From Phycisphaerae bacterium (GTDB lineage: Bacteria; Planctomycetota; Phycisphaerae; UBA1845), in assembly GCA_024102815.1 (NCBI GenBank), contig JAGFJJ010000005.1:62001-126000 (forward strand): 64,000 nt of DNA, in the 5' to 3' direction. A program made the position numbers and the translations under genes. Shown one piece after another: positions 1 through 8,465 of this stretch. The notes under the pieces are model-generated. The model was not told the origin of the DNA, made no database searches, and worked only from the letters and a program-made list of their open reading frames with translations. The stretch's first letter is position 1, and each line of letters begins with the position of its first letter.

Positions 1-1466
1 CAGCCGAAGAGAAGCTTGACCCAGCCCGCCTCGGAAAAACGCAGGGAGAAGCCCGAAATCACCAGCACGGTAAACGAAATCATCAGCGCCCAGTGCTGCA
101 TAACCTCGTTCATGCTGAGCCGTTGCACGAACGGACGTTTCCCCAGGTTGCGCACGAACCGCAGCCAATCCGCTCCATTGTGCAGGAGCATGCCGCCGAT
201 CGTGCCCACAATGAGCACGATATACAGATTTCGGAAGAACTCGGGCCAACCCGCATAGAGCCCGGTTGCCGTCGAGTGGATCGGCGTCTTGGCCAGTTCT
301 GCGGAGATGCCCGGATGGCACTCACCGCAGGTGTGCTGAAGATTGGCCGCGTTGATTGATGAATTCGGATTTGAGGACGGCAGGATGCGGTGCGCGCCGT
401 GACAGGACGCGCAGTTGGCCACGTGCACGTCGCCGGCCTTGCTCTTCAGGCCGTGGTAGCTGTCGATGTACGACCGCAATCGACCGCTGGGAATCCCGTA
501 TTTCTCGTTGAGCACGACGGATTCGTGGCAGGGCGCGCAAGTGTCCTCGGCCACGCGCGCCGAACTCACCGGCGAACGTGGATCCTTAGGCGAGATGATC
601 CCGTGCTCGCCGTGACACGTCGTACACACCGGAGAATCGACCGAGCCCCGTTCCGTGACGAGAATGCCGTGGATTCCTTCCAGGTAGTCCTTGGTGACGG
701 ATTCATGACACTGGCCGCAAGTATTCGGAATATTGAAGTGGTAAATCGTCGATTCCGGGTTGCCTGCGCCGAGAATGCGGTGCGCGGTGCGCTTTCCGTC
801 AGGATCCTTGGCGGAGTGGCAGTCGTTGCAGGTCGCCGATACGTAAAGGCCCTTGCGACTTGCCTGGCCATGAACGCTGCTTTCGTACAGCTTGATGGGC
901 TCCTCGCGAAGGTACTCGTGCCGCTTGACCAGGTTCACATCGGTGTGGCAGGACTCGCACGTCTCCGGCAGATTAATCGGGTGAACATGCGAGCGGCGGT
1001 CCGTCGTGGGGAGTACGTCGTGGGCGCCGTGACAGCTCCAGCAGGAAGGCATGTCCGGGTCCGTGTTGACCTTCAGCCGGCCGTGCATCTTGTACACCGA
1101 CGCCGCTTCATCGTGACATTCACCACAGGTTTCTGTGCCCACTTCCGGTACATCCGGCCCGTGCGGGTTTGCCGAGCTGAAGTCGAGGTCGTCCATCGAA
1201 ATCGTCATGTGACAGTCAGTGCAATCCAGATCGACGTGCGTCGAGTCCTTGAGCATCTGCGCCGGCGGAAGGGGTTCGTTCAGGGCGATGCGATCGGCAT
1301 GACAATCGGCGCAGCTCGTTGGGTTTGCGGGGTAGTCGACCGAAACCGGCGCGGCCGTGACTTCCTCACCCGCTGCGGGTACGGGCGCCACCTCCTGGGC
1401 GGGGGTCGACTGCGCGATCCAGCCAAGCATCAAACCCAGCATCAGCGTGGACATTCGTGCCGACAT
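1..1466 (-). CDS. Multihaem cytochrome c fused to membrane cytochrome b (partial, 3' end beyond window)
   Basis: The reading frame starts at ATG 1466 and stays open to base 1, so about 488 codons are visible. A purine-rich AAGGGAGAG lies 6 nt before the ATG. The N-terminus is a signal peptide (about residues 1-22). Eleven CXXCH haem motifs follow between roughly residues 51 and 384, then hydrophobic segments near 410-430 and 455 onward that resemble the cytochrome b part of the 19-haem gene at 5255-8113. Inferred role: a periplasmic multihaem electron wire attached to a membrane b-type cytochrome. It is last in a minus-strand cluster with a 13-haem cytochrome, a NrfD-type subunit and a ferredoxin. 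Haem count and frame are read directly from sequence. The physiological donor and acceptor are unknown. Confidence 0.85.
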   Translation of the reverse strand, partial: MSARMSTLMLGLMLGWIAQSTPAQEVAPVPAAGEEVTAAPVSVDYPANPTSCADCHADRIALNEPLPPAQMLKDSTHVDLDCTDCHMTISMDDLDFSSANPHGPDVPEVGTETCGECHDEAASVYKMHGRLKVNTDPDMPSCWSCHGAHDVLPTTDRRSHVHPINLPETCESCHTDVNLVKRHEYLREEPIKLYESSVHGQASRKGLYVSATCNDCHSAKDPDGKRTAHRILGAGNPESTIYHFNIPNTCGQCHESVTKDYLEGIHGILVTERGSVDSPVCTTCHGEHGIISPKDPRSPVSSARVAEDTCAPCHESVVLNEKYGIPSGRLRSYIDSYHGLKSKAGDVHVANCASCHGAHRILPSSNPNSSINAANLQHTCGECHPGISAELAKTPIHSTATGLYAGWPEFFRNLYIVLIVGTIGGMLLHNGADWLRFVRNLGKRPFVQRLSMNEVMQHWALMISFTVLVISGFSLRFSEAGWVKLLFG

Positions 1467-1537
1467 ATTCACTCTCCCTTGATCCGGCGATGGCCCGATC
1501 GTGCTCCTTGCAAAGGCCGGGTTCGGCACCGACGAAA

Positions 1538-2797
1538 CTACTTCGGCGTATTCGGAATCACCGCGACCGGCCCGGGTCGCTTGTCGGGGAACGAAATTCC
1601 CTCGTCCTCGTCATGACACGAAGTACATGCCGGAGGCTCGTCAAACTTCCGATCTTCGTGGCAGTCCTCACAGTCGAAGGACCCATGCTCCTCGTTGAGA
1701 ATCTGTCCCGTCACGGCATGATCAAACGTCTCCGACGACCAGTCCGCATGGCACACGTTGCACTCCCGCGGACGGGACGTAAACGGCGTCGTCTTGTGAC
1801 ACGTCCGGCAGTTGCGACCCGCGTGGAAACGGTTGAGCGGCCAGCCCGTCCGGGCGTGATCGAACGGCGGCGGCATCGGCTCTCCCTCGGCAAAGTGGCA
1901 GTGATTGCAGCGTTGCGGCGATTCGACGTCGTGGCACTCCGCACAAGGACGATGATGTTCATCGAGCGTGCGAACCTGCTGAACGTGCTGTTTTCCGTTC
2001 TCGTGGCAGCGGTTGCAGTTGTCCTCCTTATGGCACTCCGCGCAGGCAAACCCGTACTGGTGGATGTGCTCGCGGTGCCGGAAAACGACCTTGGTATCGG
2101 GGTGTCCCTCGCGTCGGGTCTCGTAGACCTCCATTTCCGGCTCGGGAATCGGCGGATGCATCCGGCCGATGATGTCGCCGGGGCTCGGTATGGCCTCCCC
2201 GACCTCAGGGGCCGATGGTCCCGTCTTGGGTTGGTGGCAGGCGCCGCAGGCCGTCTCCCCGCTCCACTCACGGTGACAACTCATGCACTGCCGGTGATAG
2301 GCGCCTTTCAGTCCCGGCATGCGGATGTCGCCTGCGCCCGGCTCCGCCGCGTGACAGGTCTTGCAGGCCGGATGCTCGACGCCTTCCGGCGTGTAATGGT
2401 GACAGACCTCGCAACCCCGCGTCATCTCCGACATGGCCGCGTGACCGGCGTGGTCGAAGGGAACGGGCAAATAGCGGTTCTCAAGCTCATCGAGAATGAC
2501 GACGCTGGGGCCTTTTTTCGCTTTCGCCAATTCGACCGCGAATTCCTCCGCGCGGTCTCGCGTGCAGGTCCGCAGGCAGAGACCCTCGGAAGTCGGAGCG
2601 GGGCAGGTGTGGCAGGTTCGGCAATCACCGATGCGCACGTCCTCCGCAACCGTGGCCGAAGCGGTTGAACGCGATCGGGACGTCATTTCCGCAGCCGGGC
2701 GCTGCACGCGGGGACTCGCCCACAGCAGCGAAGCGCCCGTAAGCCCCAGAGCGACTGGCGTGATGGCAAGAAAATTGGCCCAACGTCGTTTCATCAT
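1538..2797 (-). CDS. 13-haem periplasmic cytochrome c (cytochrome c3-like)
   Basis: The protein has 419 residues, with an N-terminal hydrophobic signal/anchor (about residues 8-28) and 13 CXXCH motifs spread from about residue 59 to near the C-terminus, several with the FDHxxH spacing typical of class III cytochromes. The first motif sits in a CxxCHxC context followed by a second Cys-rich stretch, a pattern often found in cytochromes coded beside NrfD proteins. Its start lies 5 nt after the stop of the NrfD-like gene, so the two are almost certainly co-transcribed and the protein probably exchanges electrons with that membrane subunit. Two ATGs lie in tandem at 2797 and 2794, and either may be used. 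It resembles HmcA/QrcA-type cytochromes in role only; orthology cannot be claimed. Confidence 0.88.
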   Translation of the reverse strand: MMKRRWANFLAITPVALGLTGASLLWASPRVQRPAAEMTSRSRSTASATVAEDVRIGDCRTCHTCPAPTSEGLCLRTCTRDRAEEFAVELAKAKKGPSVVILDELENRYLPVPFDHAGHAAMSEMTRGCEVCHHYTPEGVEHPACKTCHAAEPGAGDIRMPGLKGAYHRQCMSCHREWSGETACGACHQPKTGPSAPEVGEAIPSPGDIIGRMHPPIPEPEMEVYETRREGHPDTKVVFRHREHIHQYGFACAECHKEDNCNRCHENGKQHVQQVRTLDEHHRPCAECHDVESPQRCNHCHFAEGEPMPPPFDHARTGWPLNRFHAGRNCRTCHKTTPFTSRPRECNVCHADWSSETFDHAVTGQILNEEHGSFDCEDCHEDRKFDEPPACTSCHDEDEGISFPDKRPGPVAVIPNTPK

Positions 2798-2802
2798 CTA
2801 CG

Positions 2803-4002
2803 TCACACCGCCTTGGCTTTCGCCGGCTGACTGATGACCGGGAAGTAGGTCACAAGTGCGCGATAGCAGAGCATCAGGAGCGAGATCAGACCGACCGTTA
2901 CCGCAATCTCTCCCACCGACGGGAAGTAGGCCTTCACCGCGTACGGCGGGCTGTACGCCGTCAGGAACACGTTCACTCGATTCATCGCCACGCCCAGTAC
3001 GACGAGGAGCGCCGCGGTCAGGAGCAGCTTCGGATTCCGCCGCACACGATCCGAAAGGAGCATGACAAAGGGCAGAACCACGCCAAAGAGCATTTCGACG
3101 ATAAACATCGTGCTCTGCACGGAGCCTTCACCGAGGAATCCGAACGCCTCGCGGATCGCCAGGTCTGACAGCTTGACGGCCAGGTAGATCCCCAGCAGGA
3201 CGGGGATATACCGTGCCAGCGGCGACAGCACGTTCATTTCCGGTTTGAGCTTCAGCGCCCAGGAAGCGTACATCGACTCGACGATCACCATGGGGAACCC
3301 CACCGCAAACGCCGAAAGCAGGAAGAGCAGCGGCAGGAGCGGCGTGTACCACAGCGGGTGCATCTTGTACGGCGCGATGACCATCAGGTTGCCCAGCGAC
3401 GACTGGTGCAGGCAGGACAGCACCACGCCGGCGATGATGAATACCGCCATCACCTTACCCACGGTGGCGTTGAGTGATCGGCAGATTCGAGCCAGTCGCG
3501 GATGCGAACCGTCGTTTTCGAAACGCTCGCAGAAAATGGGCAAAAACTCGATGTACAGAACCGTGAGGTAGCACATGACACATATGCCTACCTCGAACAA
3601 CACCGAGTTCCCCTGCCACATGGTCGGCCACATCGGGTGCCAGATGTTGTACGGGCGACCCAGATCGACCAGCAGACCGATGGCCACGAAGGTGTATCCG
3701 AGCAGCGCCGTCAACAGGGCCGGTCGTGTGATCGCGTGGTAGTGCTCCCGATGAAAAATGTGTGCCAGTGCTGCCGTGGTGAATCCGCCCGCGGCCAACG
3801 CAACACCGGTGGCGACGTCGATGGCGATCCAAAGTCCCCAGGGATGCTGCTGATCGAGGTTGGTCACCGCCGAGAGCCCGAAGATAAACCGACCGGCTGC
3901 GAAAAATATGCCGATCAGTGTCAGCCCGGCCAGGACCATCACCCCGGGAGTGAGCATCGTTCGATTCACCGGCGCCGGAATCTCGTGTTCGTGCGCGCTC
4001 AT
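2803..4002 (-). CDS. NrfD/HybB-family membrane subunit
   Basis: The 399-residue polytopic membrane protein has about ten hydrophobic segments. Its length and the N-terminal pattern (MLTPG, then a loop with WGLWIAIDV) match the HybB branch of the NrfD/polysulfide reductase family. Members bind menaquinone/quinol in the membrane and pass electrons to a partner ferredoxin-type subunit. Here that partner is the gene just upstream: its stop overlaps this ATG by 4 nt, and AGGAG precedes the start. The 13-haem cytochrome follows 5 nt downstream. The set therefore looks like a quinone:cytochrome c oxidoreductase module of the Hyb/Hmc/Qrc style. Direction of electron flow cannot be read from sequence. 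Confidence 0.9.
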   Translation of the reverse strand: MSAHEHEIPAPVNRTMLTPGVMVLAGLTLIGIFFAAGRFIFGLSAVTNLDQQHPWGLWIAIDVATGVALAAGGFTTAALAHIFHREHYHAITRPALLTALLGYTFVAIGLLVDLGRPYNIWHPMWPTMWQGNSVLFEVGICVMCYLTVLYIEFLPIFCERFENDGSHPRLARICRSLNATVGKVMAVFIIAGVVLSCLHQSSLGNLMVIAPYKMHPLWYTPLLPLLFLLSAFAVGFPMVIVESMYASWALKLKPEMNVLSPLARYIPVLLGIYLAVKLSDLAIREAFGFLGEGSVQSTMFIVEMLFGVVLPFVMLLSDRVRRNPKLLLTAALLVVLGVAMNRVNVFLTAYSPPYAVKAYFPSVGEIAVTVGLISLLMLCYRALVTYFPVISQPAKAKAV

Positions 4003-5000
4003 GATGATGCTCCTGCGCCGACGGACTCGACTTCAAGCCGCGACGATTTGGCGGGACGGTGATCGTTCCCATGCGCCCGGCTGGGGTCGGCCGTCTTGTC
4101 TTCTGTTGTGCTGTCTTCGCGTGGCCGGGTCATCCACATGGCCGTGGCCAGAATGCCCGCCCAGACGATCGGCGGGACCCAGTGCTTAAAGATGGCGTGC
4201 TGGACGGTCTCGGTCAGGATCGGTGGGGCCCCCGACCCCATGGCGTGGAACTTGATATCCTCAAACGGGACGCTGGACAGGTACATCCACGACGTGCCGC
4301 CGACTTCGTGCTCGCCATACACGTGGTCGACGTAGACGTCCGGCGACGCCGCGATCTTTTCGCGGGCCAGGCTCAGCAACTCGCTTCGCCGGCCGTAGGT
4401 CATGCAATCCACCGGGCAGATCGCCACACATGCGGGCACTCCGCCCTCCTTGGCAATCCGCGGGGCGCAGAAGTTGCACTTGCGCACCTGCGGCGTGAGT
4501 GGCTTCTGATACTCGTAAGTGGGGATCTGGAACGGGCACGCCACCATGCAGTAGCGGCAACCCATGCACTTCCAGGCGTCGTAAACCACCGCCCCGGTAG
4601 GCTCCTTGTGGAACGCGCCCACAAGACAAGCCGAGGCGCACGCCGGATCGATGCAGTGCAGGCAATTCACTTTGGAGTGGATCGGACGCTCCTCGGACGC
4701 CGGGTTCTCAAACCGGTTGACCACCGTGTAGCTGTCGGGACGAGGGCGGCGATACTGCTCGAAGGGCTTCTTGTCCTCAAACGTCTCGATCGGCGGAGGG
4801 GCGAAACCGGCAGCCTCCTGGCACGCGTATTCGCATTTGCGACATCCGATGCACGTCGGAATATCGACAAGCACACCCATCGGATCGGCGTCTGTTTCAC
4901 CGTGGGCCGCCAGCGCCTTCCCGGCCGGAACGGTCGCAGCAGCCGCGCCCGCCCCCAGAACCCCCAGTCGACCCAGAAACTCTCTGCGATTGATGGACAT
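3999..5000 (-). CDS. Tat-exported four-cluster ferredoxin, HybA-like
   Basis: The protein has 333 residues. A twin-arginine signal (NRREFLGRLG) opens it, so it is exported folded with its clusters. Four Cys blocks follow: CxxCxxCxxxC near residue 51, a CxxCxxxxCxxxC block near 113, a CxxCxxCxxxCP block near 144, and a CxxC ... CxxxCPxxC pair near 175-197, which together fit four [4Fe-4S] clusters. A single hydrophobic helix near residues 272-290 anchors the C-terminus, as in HybA of hydrogenase 2. The start ATG 5000 has AGAGG 6 nt upstream. It overlaps the NrfD/HybB-like gene by 4 nt, which is the usual HybA-HybB pairing, but no hydrogenase large or small subunit lies in the window, so it probably serves the neighbouring multihaem cytochromes. 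Confidence 0.92.
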   Translation of the reverse strand: MSINRREFLGRLGVLGAGAAAATVPAGKALAAHGETDADPMGVLVDIPTCIGCRKCEYACQEAAGFAPPPIETFEDKKPFEQYRRPRPDSYTVVNRFENPASEERPIHSKVNCLHCIDPACASACLVGAFHKEPTGAVVYDAWKCMGCRYCMVACPFQIPTYEYQKPLTPQVRKCNFCAPRIAKEGGVPACVAICPVDCMTYGRRSELLSLAREKIAASPDVYVDHVYGEHEVGGTSWMYLSSVPFEDIKFHAMGSGAPPILTETVQHAIFKHWVPPIVWAGILATAMWMTRPREDSTTEDKTADPSRAHGNDHRPAKSSRLEVESVGAGASS

Positions 5001-5254
5001 CTCCAGCCTCTTTTCCGGGCCATTGGTACTCCCCGGTTGCTAGGCGAACGAACTGCAACGCAGGAGACGGCCCGTCCAGGAGATTGGGGCTACAAATCCC
5101 ATGCCAGACCAGCGGGAAAAAGGGGCTGATTCGGTGGATGTACCGTCAGGCCGCCAAACAAAGTGGATTACCGGCGCCGGCCGAGGTGACTTGGCGGCGG
5201 GTGTCCGCACCCGGACGCCGTACCTTGCCGGCGCCCGAGCACGAAACGGCGTTC

Positions 5255-8113
5255 TTAGCGATAAGCGAAGACCATGGCGTAGATAATCAGGAGGACCAGC
5301 GTAAAGCCCACGACCAGCGCCGTGTACCCCAGCACCCGGGCGCCGCGTTCCAGTGTCCGGGGAGCGGGATCGACCAGGCCCTCTTCCAACTCTCCGCTGG
5401 CGACCAGCCGCTCATAGTAGCGCGGCTTGTCGTGCTTGAGTTCGTCCACCGACATTCGCCCAGTAAATATCACCGGATCCATGGGGAATTTCTCCGGGCG
5501 GAAGTGCGTGTTGAAGAAGTGTATCGTGAAGATGAACCCCGTCGCCAGCAACGCCTCGTCGCTGTGAATGATCGTGGCCACGTTGATGGACCATCCGGGC
5601 AGAACCCTGGTGAAGAACTCAGGGAACCACAGGCACAGACCGGTGGTGCCGATCACCGCCACGCCCCAGAATACCGCGAAGTAGTCGAACTTTTCCCAAT
5701 AGGTCCACTTGCCGTAGCGGGGGCGAGGCCCGTACCCGAGAAACCACTTTACCGTCCCCACCAGTTCCTTGACGTCCGACCATTGCGGCAGAATGGTCTC
5801 GGGACCGAAGAAAAACTGCCACGCGCTCTTGTCGCGCCTGCGGAACCGACGCCATACGTCCCAGAGGTGCGTTCCGAAGTAGCCGAACGTCAGAATCGCG
5901 CAAATTCGGTGGATCCACCCGGCCGTCTCCGCGCCGCCCAGTAGCCGGGCCAGATACTGAGCCCAGCCGGTGTACGAGAATTTGAGGACCATGCCGGTAA
6001 TGGCCAGGCCGAAGAAACTGACGATCACCACCAGGTGCATCTTGCGGAGGAACGGCGGGAAGCGCATGAATTGCCGCTGACCGTGCTCTGCGTCGGCATC
6101 GACCTCCTTGCGGAATTCTCGCCGCAGCTTGAGGGATCGCGGGAACCACAGCAGGGTGTGCAGCCCGAAGAAGCCGAACGTGCCCACGAGCAGGGAAGTC
6201 ATGAACCAGAAGACGTAGTACAGCGCCGGGTACTTGTCCGGATCGTGGTGCGTGGCGTGCGTCAGGTAGCCCGCGAACTGCCGGTGTGAGCCGGGATGAC
6301 ATTTGCCGCATGTCTGCACGATGTTATCGTGCGACAAGTGCGACTCCGGATTCTCCGGTGGAAGAATGTCGTGCGCACCGTGACAGTCGTAACACTTGGC
6401 CTTCGTCGTGTCGCCAAGGGCCGAAGCCTTGCCGTGGAATGTATCGAAATACGCCTCCGTGACTTCCTCGTGGCATTCCCCGCACTGCTGCATGATGCCC
6501 AACTCGAATTCGGGCTGATCCGTGCGTGAAGCAGCATGGGCCGGGTGGCAATTGTTGCAGTGGGGAAGTTCCGGCATCCCCCGCACGCGGCGCTCCTCGT
6601 AGTCAGGGTTTCCGATGGCCGAGTGAATGCTCTGCTGGAATTTCTCGTAGATGCCGTCGTGGCACTTGCCGCACGTCTCCGCGATGTGCGTCGGGTGGAC
6701 CGTGGACTCGGGGTCGCTCAGGGGCAGTTCTTTGTGCGGGGAATGACAATCGGTGCAGGTTGCGGTCACGGTCAGCCCGCTCTCCAGCAGGCCCTTCCCG
6801 TGAATGCTCATCGTGTACTTCTCAACGATGTGATCCTCGGGGCCGAAGTTGCGCAGTGCCGCCTGCCCGCCGTCGCGGTGACATCGGGCGCAGAGGTTAG
6901 GGACATTTCGGGCGTACGTCGGCGATTGCCGGACGATCTGCTGGAGCGTTAGGGGTTCATTCTCGGAAACCGTGTGCTCGAGGATTCCGTGCGTGCCGTG
7001 GCAATCGGTGCAGTAGGGGGCGTTGGCATCCCCGGCGCGATGCAGCAGCCCGTGACGTCCACGGTCGTAGTCGCCCACTTCGGCCTCGTGGCAGATGGAG
7101 CAATCGACCCTTGGAGCGACCGTCTTGCATGGGCGCTCCTCGTCAGCCGGGCTACCTCCGGTGTGACATTGTGCGCAAGCCACGTTGTTGCGCCCGTGAA
7201 CCGAATTGCCGTGCTCGTCAGCATCAACAAAAAGGCTGCGGCGATCAGCCGATGCCCGTAGCTGTGGGTCAGCATGACAACGCAGGCAGTCGGCATTGCT
7301 CATGTTCGTGTCGTAGAACACCTTGCGGATTTCGTGCGGTGAGTGACATTCCACGCACAGCGGGACGACACCCTCTTTCTCCCACAGCTCGCCTGCGATC
7401 ACCTTGCGGTGAACCTGCTCGATGAGCCCGTGGCACTTCATGCACGTGGCTACGACATTGTCCTTGTTGATTGTCGAACGCGGATCGTCGTGCGGCAGAA
7501 CGTTGTGTCCGGTGTGGCAGCTCGTGCAAACCGCCGTTACCACGAGCCCCTGCTTGAACAACCCCTCGCCGTGGATGCTGTCCTTGTAGCGATCGAACAC
7601 CTGCTCTTCGGGCAGGTTGTGCGTACGCTCCACGGCCGCGCCTTCCGCGTGGCACTGGGCGCACATTTGTGGAATGTTGAACGGCGATACGGCCGAATTA
7701 CGGTCATTCAGCGGCAAGATGTAATGGTTGCCGTGGCAATCCTGGCAACGAGGGGCGTCCGGGTCACCGGCCTTGACGTGCTGTCCGTGTGTACTGTTCC
7801 AGTAGGTGGCGATGGGACCGTCATCATCGTGGCAATCGCCGCAGTTGACCGGGTCAAGCCCGGTCTCGTGCGGATACTCCTCGGTGCCGGCCAATGCGCT
7901 GTGGCAATCCACGCAGTCGAATTCCCCGTGCAGGCTGGCGGCGTAGCGCTCTTCGTCTACGGAAAGGGACACTTCCCGCCCGTTTCGCTCGACCTTGAGC
8001 CCGGGGCGCCCGTGGCACTTGAGGCAATCGGAGTTTTCCTGGCCGAGGGTAACGGCGCTCCCCAGAAGTGAGATCACCATCCCCAGGAGCAAGAATCGGG
8101 ATTGAAGCTGCAC
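5255..8113 (-). CDS. 19-haem cytochrome c fused to membrane cytochrome b
   Basis: From GTG 8113 the protein has about 952 residues. I preferred 8113 over the upstream in-frame GTG at 8149 because AGGA lies 8 nt before it and a clean signal peptide (about residues 1-25) starts there. Nineteen CXXCH motifs cover about residues 30-600. The last 330 residues form six hydrophobic segments with conserved His, as in cytochrome b561/formate dehydrogenase gamma-type membrane subunits, and end in a final helix close to the C-terminus. It is the first gene of the redox cluster, separated by 254 bp from the ferredoxin gene. The truncated gene at 1-1466 has the same architecture with fewer haems, so the two are probable paralogues flanking the ferredoxin/NrfD pair. 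A role in membrane quinol oxidation coupled to periplasmic electron transfer is inferred. Confidence 0.88.
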   Translation of the reverse strand: MQLQSRFLLLGMVISLLGSAVTLGQENSDCLKCHGRPGLKVERNGREVSLSVDEERYAASLHGEFDCVDCHSALAGTEEYPHETGLDPVNCGDCHDDDGPIATYWNSTHGQHVKAGDPDAPRCQDCHGNHYILPLNDRNSAVSPFNIPQMCAQCHAEGAAVERTHNLPEEQVFDRYKDSIHGEGLFKQGLVVTAVCTSCHTGHNVLPHDDPRSTINKDNVVATCMKCHGLIEQVHRKVIAGELWEKEGVVPLCVECHSPHEIRKVFYDTNMSNADCLRCHADPQLRASADRRSLFVDADEHGNSVHGRNNVACAQCHTGGSPADEERPCKTVAPRVDCSICHEAEVGDYDRGRHGLLHRAGDANAPYCTDCHGTHGILEHTVSENEPLTLQQIVRQSPTYARNVPNLCARCHRDGGQAALRNFGPEDHIVEKYTMSIHGKGLLESGLTVTATCTDCHSPHKELPLSDPESTVHPTHIAETCGKCHDGIYEKFQQSIHSAIGNPDYEERRVRGMPELPHCNNCHPAHAASRTDQPEFELGIMQQCGECHEEVTEAYFDTFHGKASALGDTTKAKCYDCHGAHDILPPENPESHLSHDNIVQTCGKCHPGSHRQFAGYLTHATHHDPDKYPALYYVFWFMTSLLVGTFGFFGLHTLLWFPRSLKLRREFRKEVDADAEHGQRQFMRFPPFLRKMHLVVIVSFFGLAITGMVLKFSYTGWAQYLARLLGGAETAGWIHRICAILTFGYFGTHLWDVWRRFRRRDKSAWQFFFGPETILPQWSDVKELVGTVKWFLGYGPRPRYGKWTYWEKFDYFAVFWGVAVIGTTGLCLWFPEFFTRVLPGWSINVATIIHSDEALLATGFIFTIHFFNTHFRPEKFPMDPVIFTGRMSVDELKHDKPRYYERLVASGELEEGLVDPAPRTLERGARVLGYTALVVGFTLVLLIIYAMVFAYR

Positions 8114-8465
8114 TGCCACGATCCTGTCACCGGAGGGCGACGTGCCCACACGGCATCAAGCGTTAATGAAACGAATTCGGTAGCCGCAGCCGATTGATAT
8201 TCGGCCTGGCACCGGCCCACGCCGCGGTAGCCGATGGAACCGTATGGAGCCCCGCAGCAGGGTACGGCGTAGCATATTCCGTGCCACTGCGAACTTCGGC
8301 CCGGTCGGAAACAGATCACACTGATGACCGTCCCGGAATGGGGCAACGCTGGCCTTCCCGGAATGATCCGCTATCTTGTCGCCAGCCGTCTTCGCGGGCC
8401 GTTTGCGAATTTGTTACCCTGGGCCGTCCCCCGGCCACCTGTACGCGGGGCCGAAAGGAGCCATC

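Noticed and set aside
390-1616. 408-codon open frame on the plus strand
   Set aside because: It lies opposite the 11-haem cytochrome gene, is Arg/Val-rich without motifs, and reflects the regular CXXCH codon pattern.
1457-2668. 403-codon open frame on the plus strand
   Set aside because: Antisense to the 13-haem cytochrome gene; no ribosome site and no domain.
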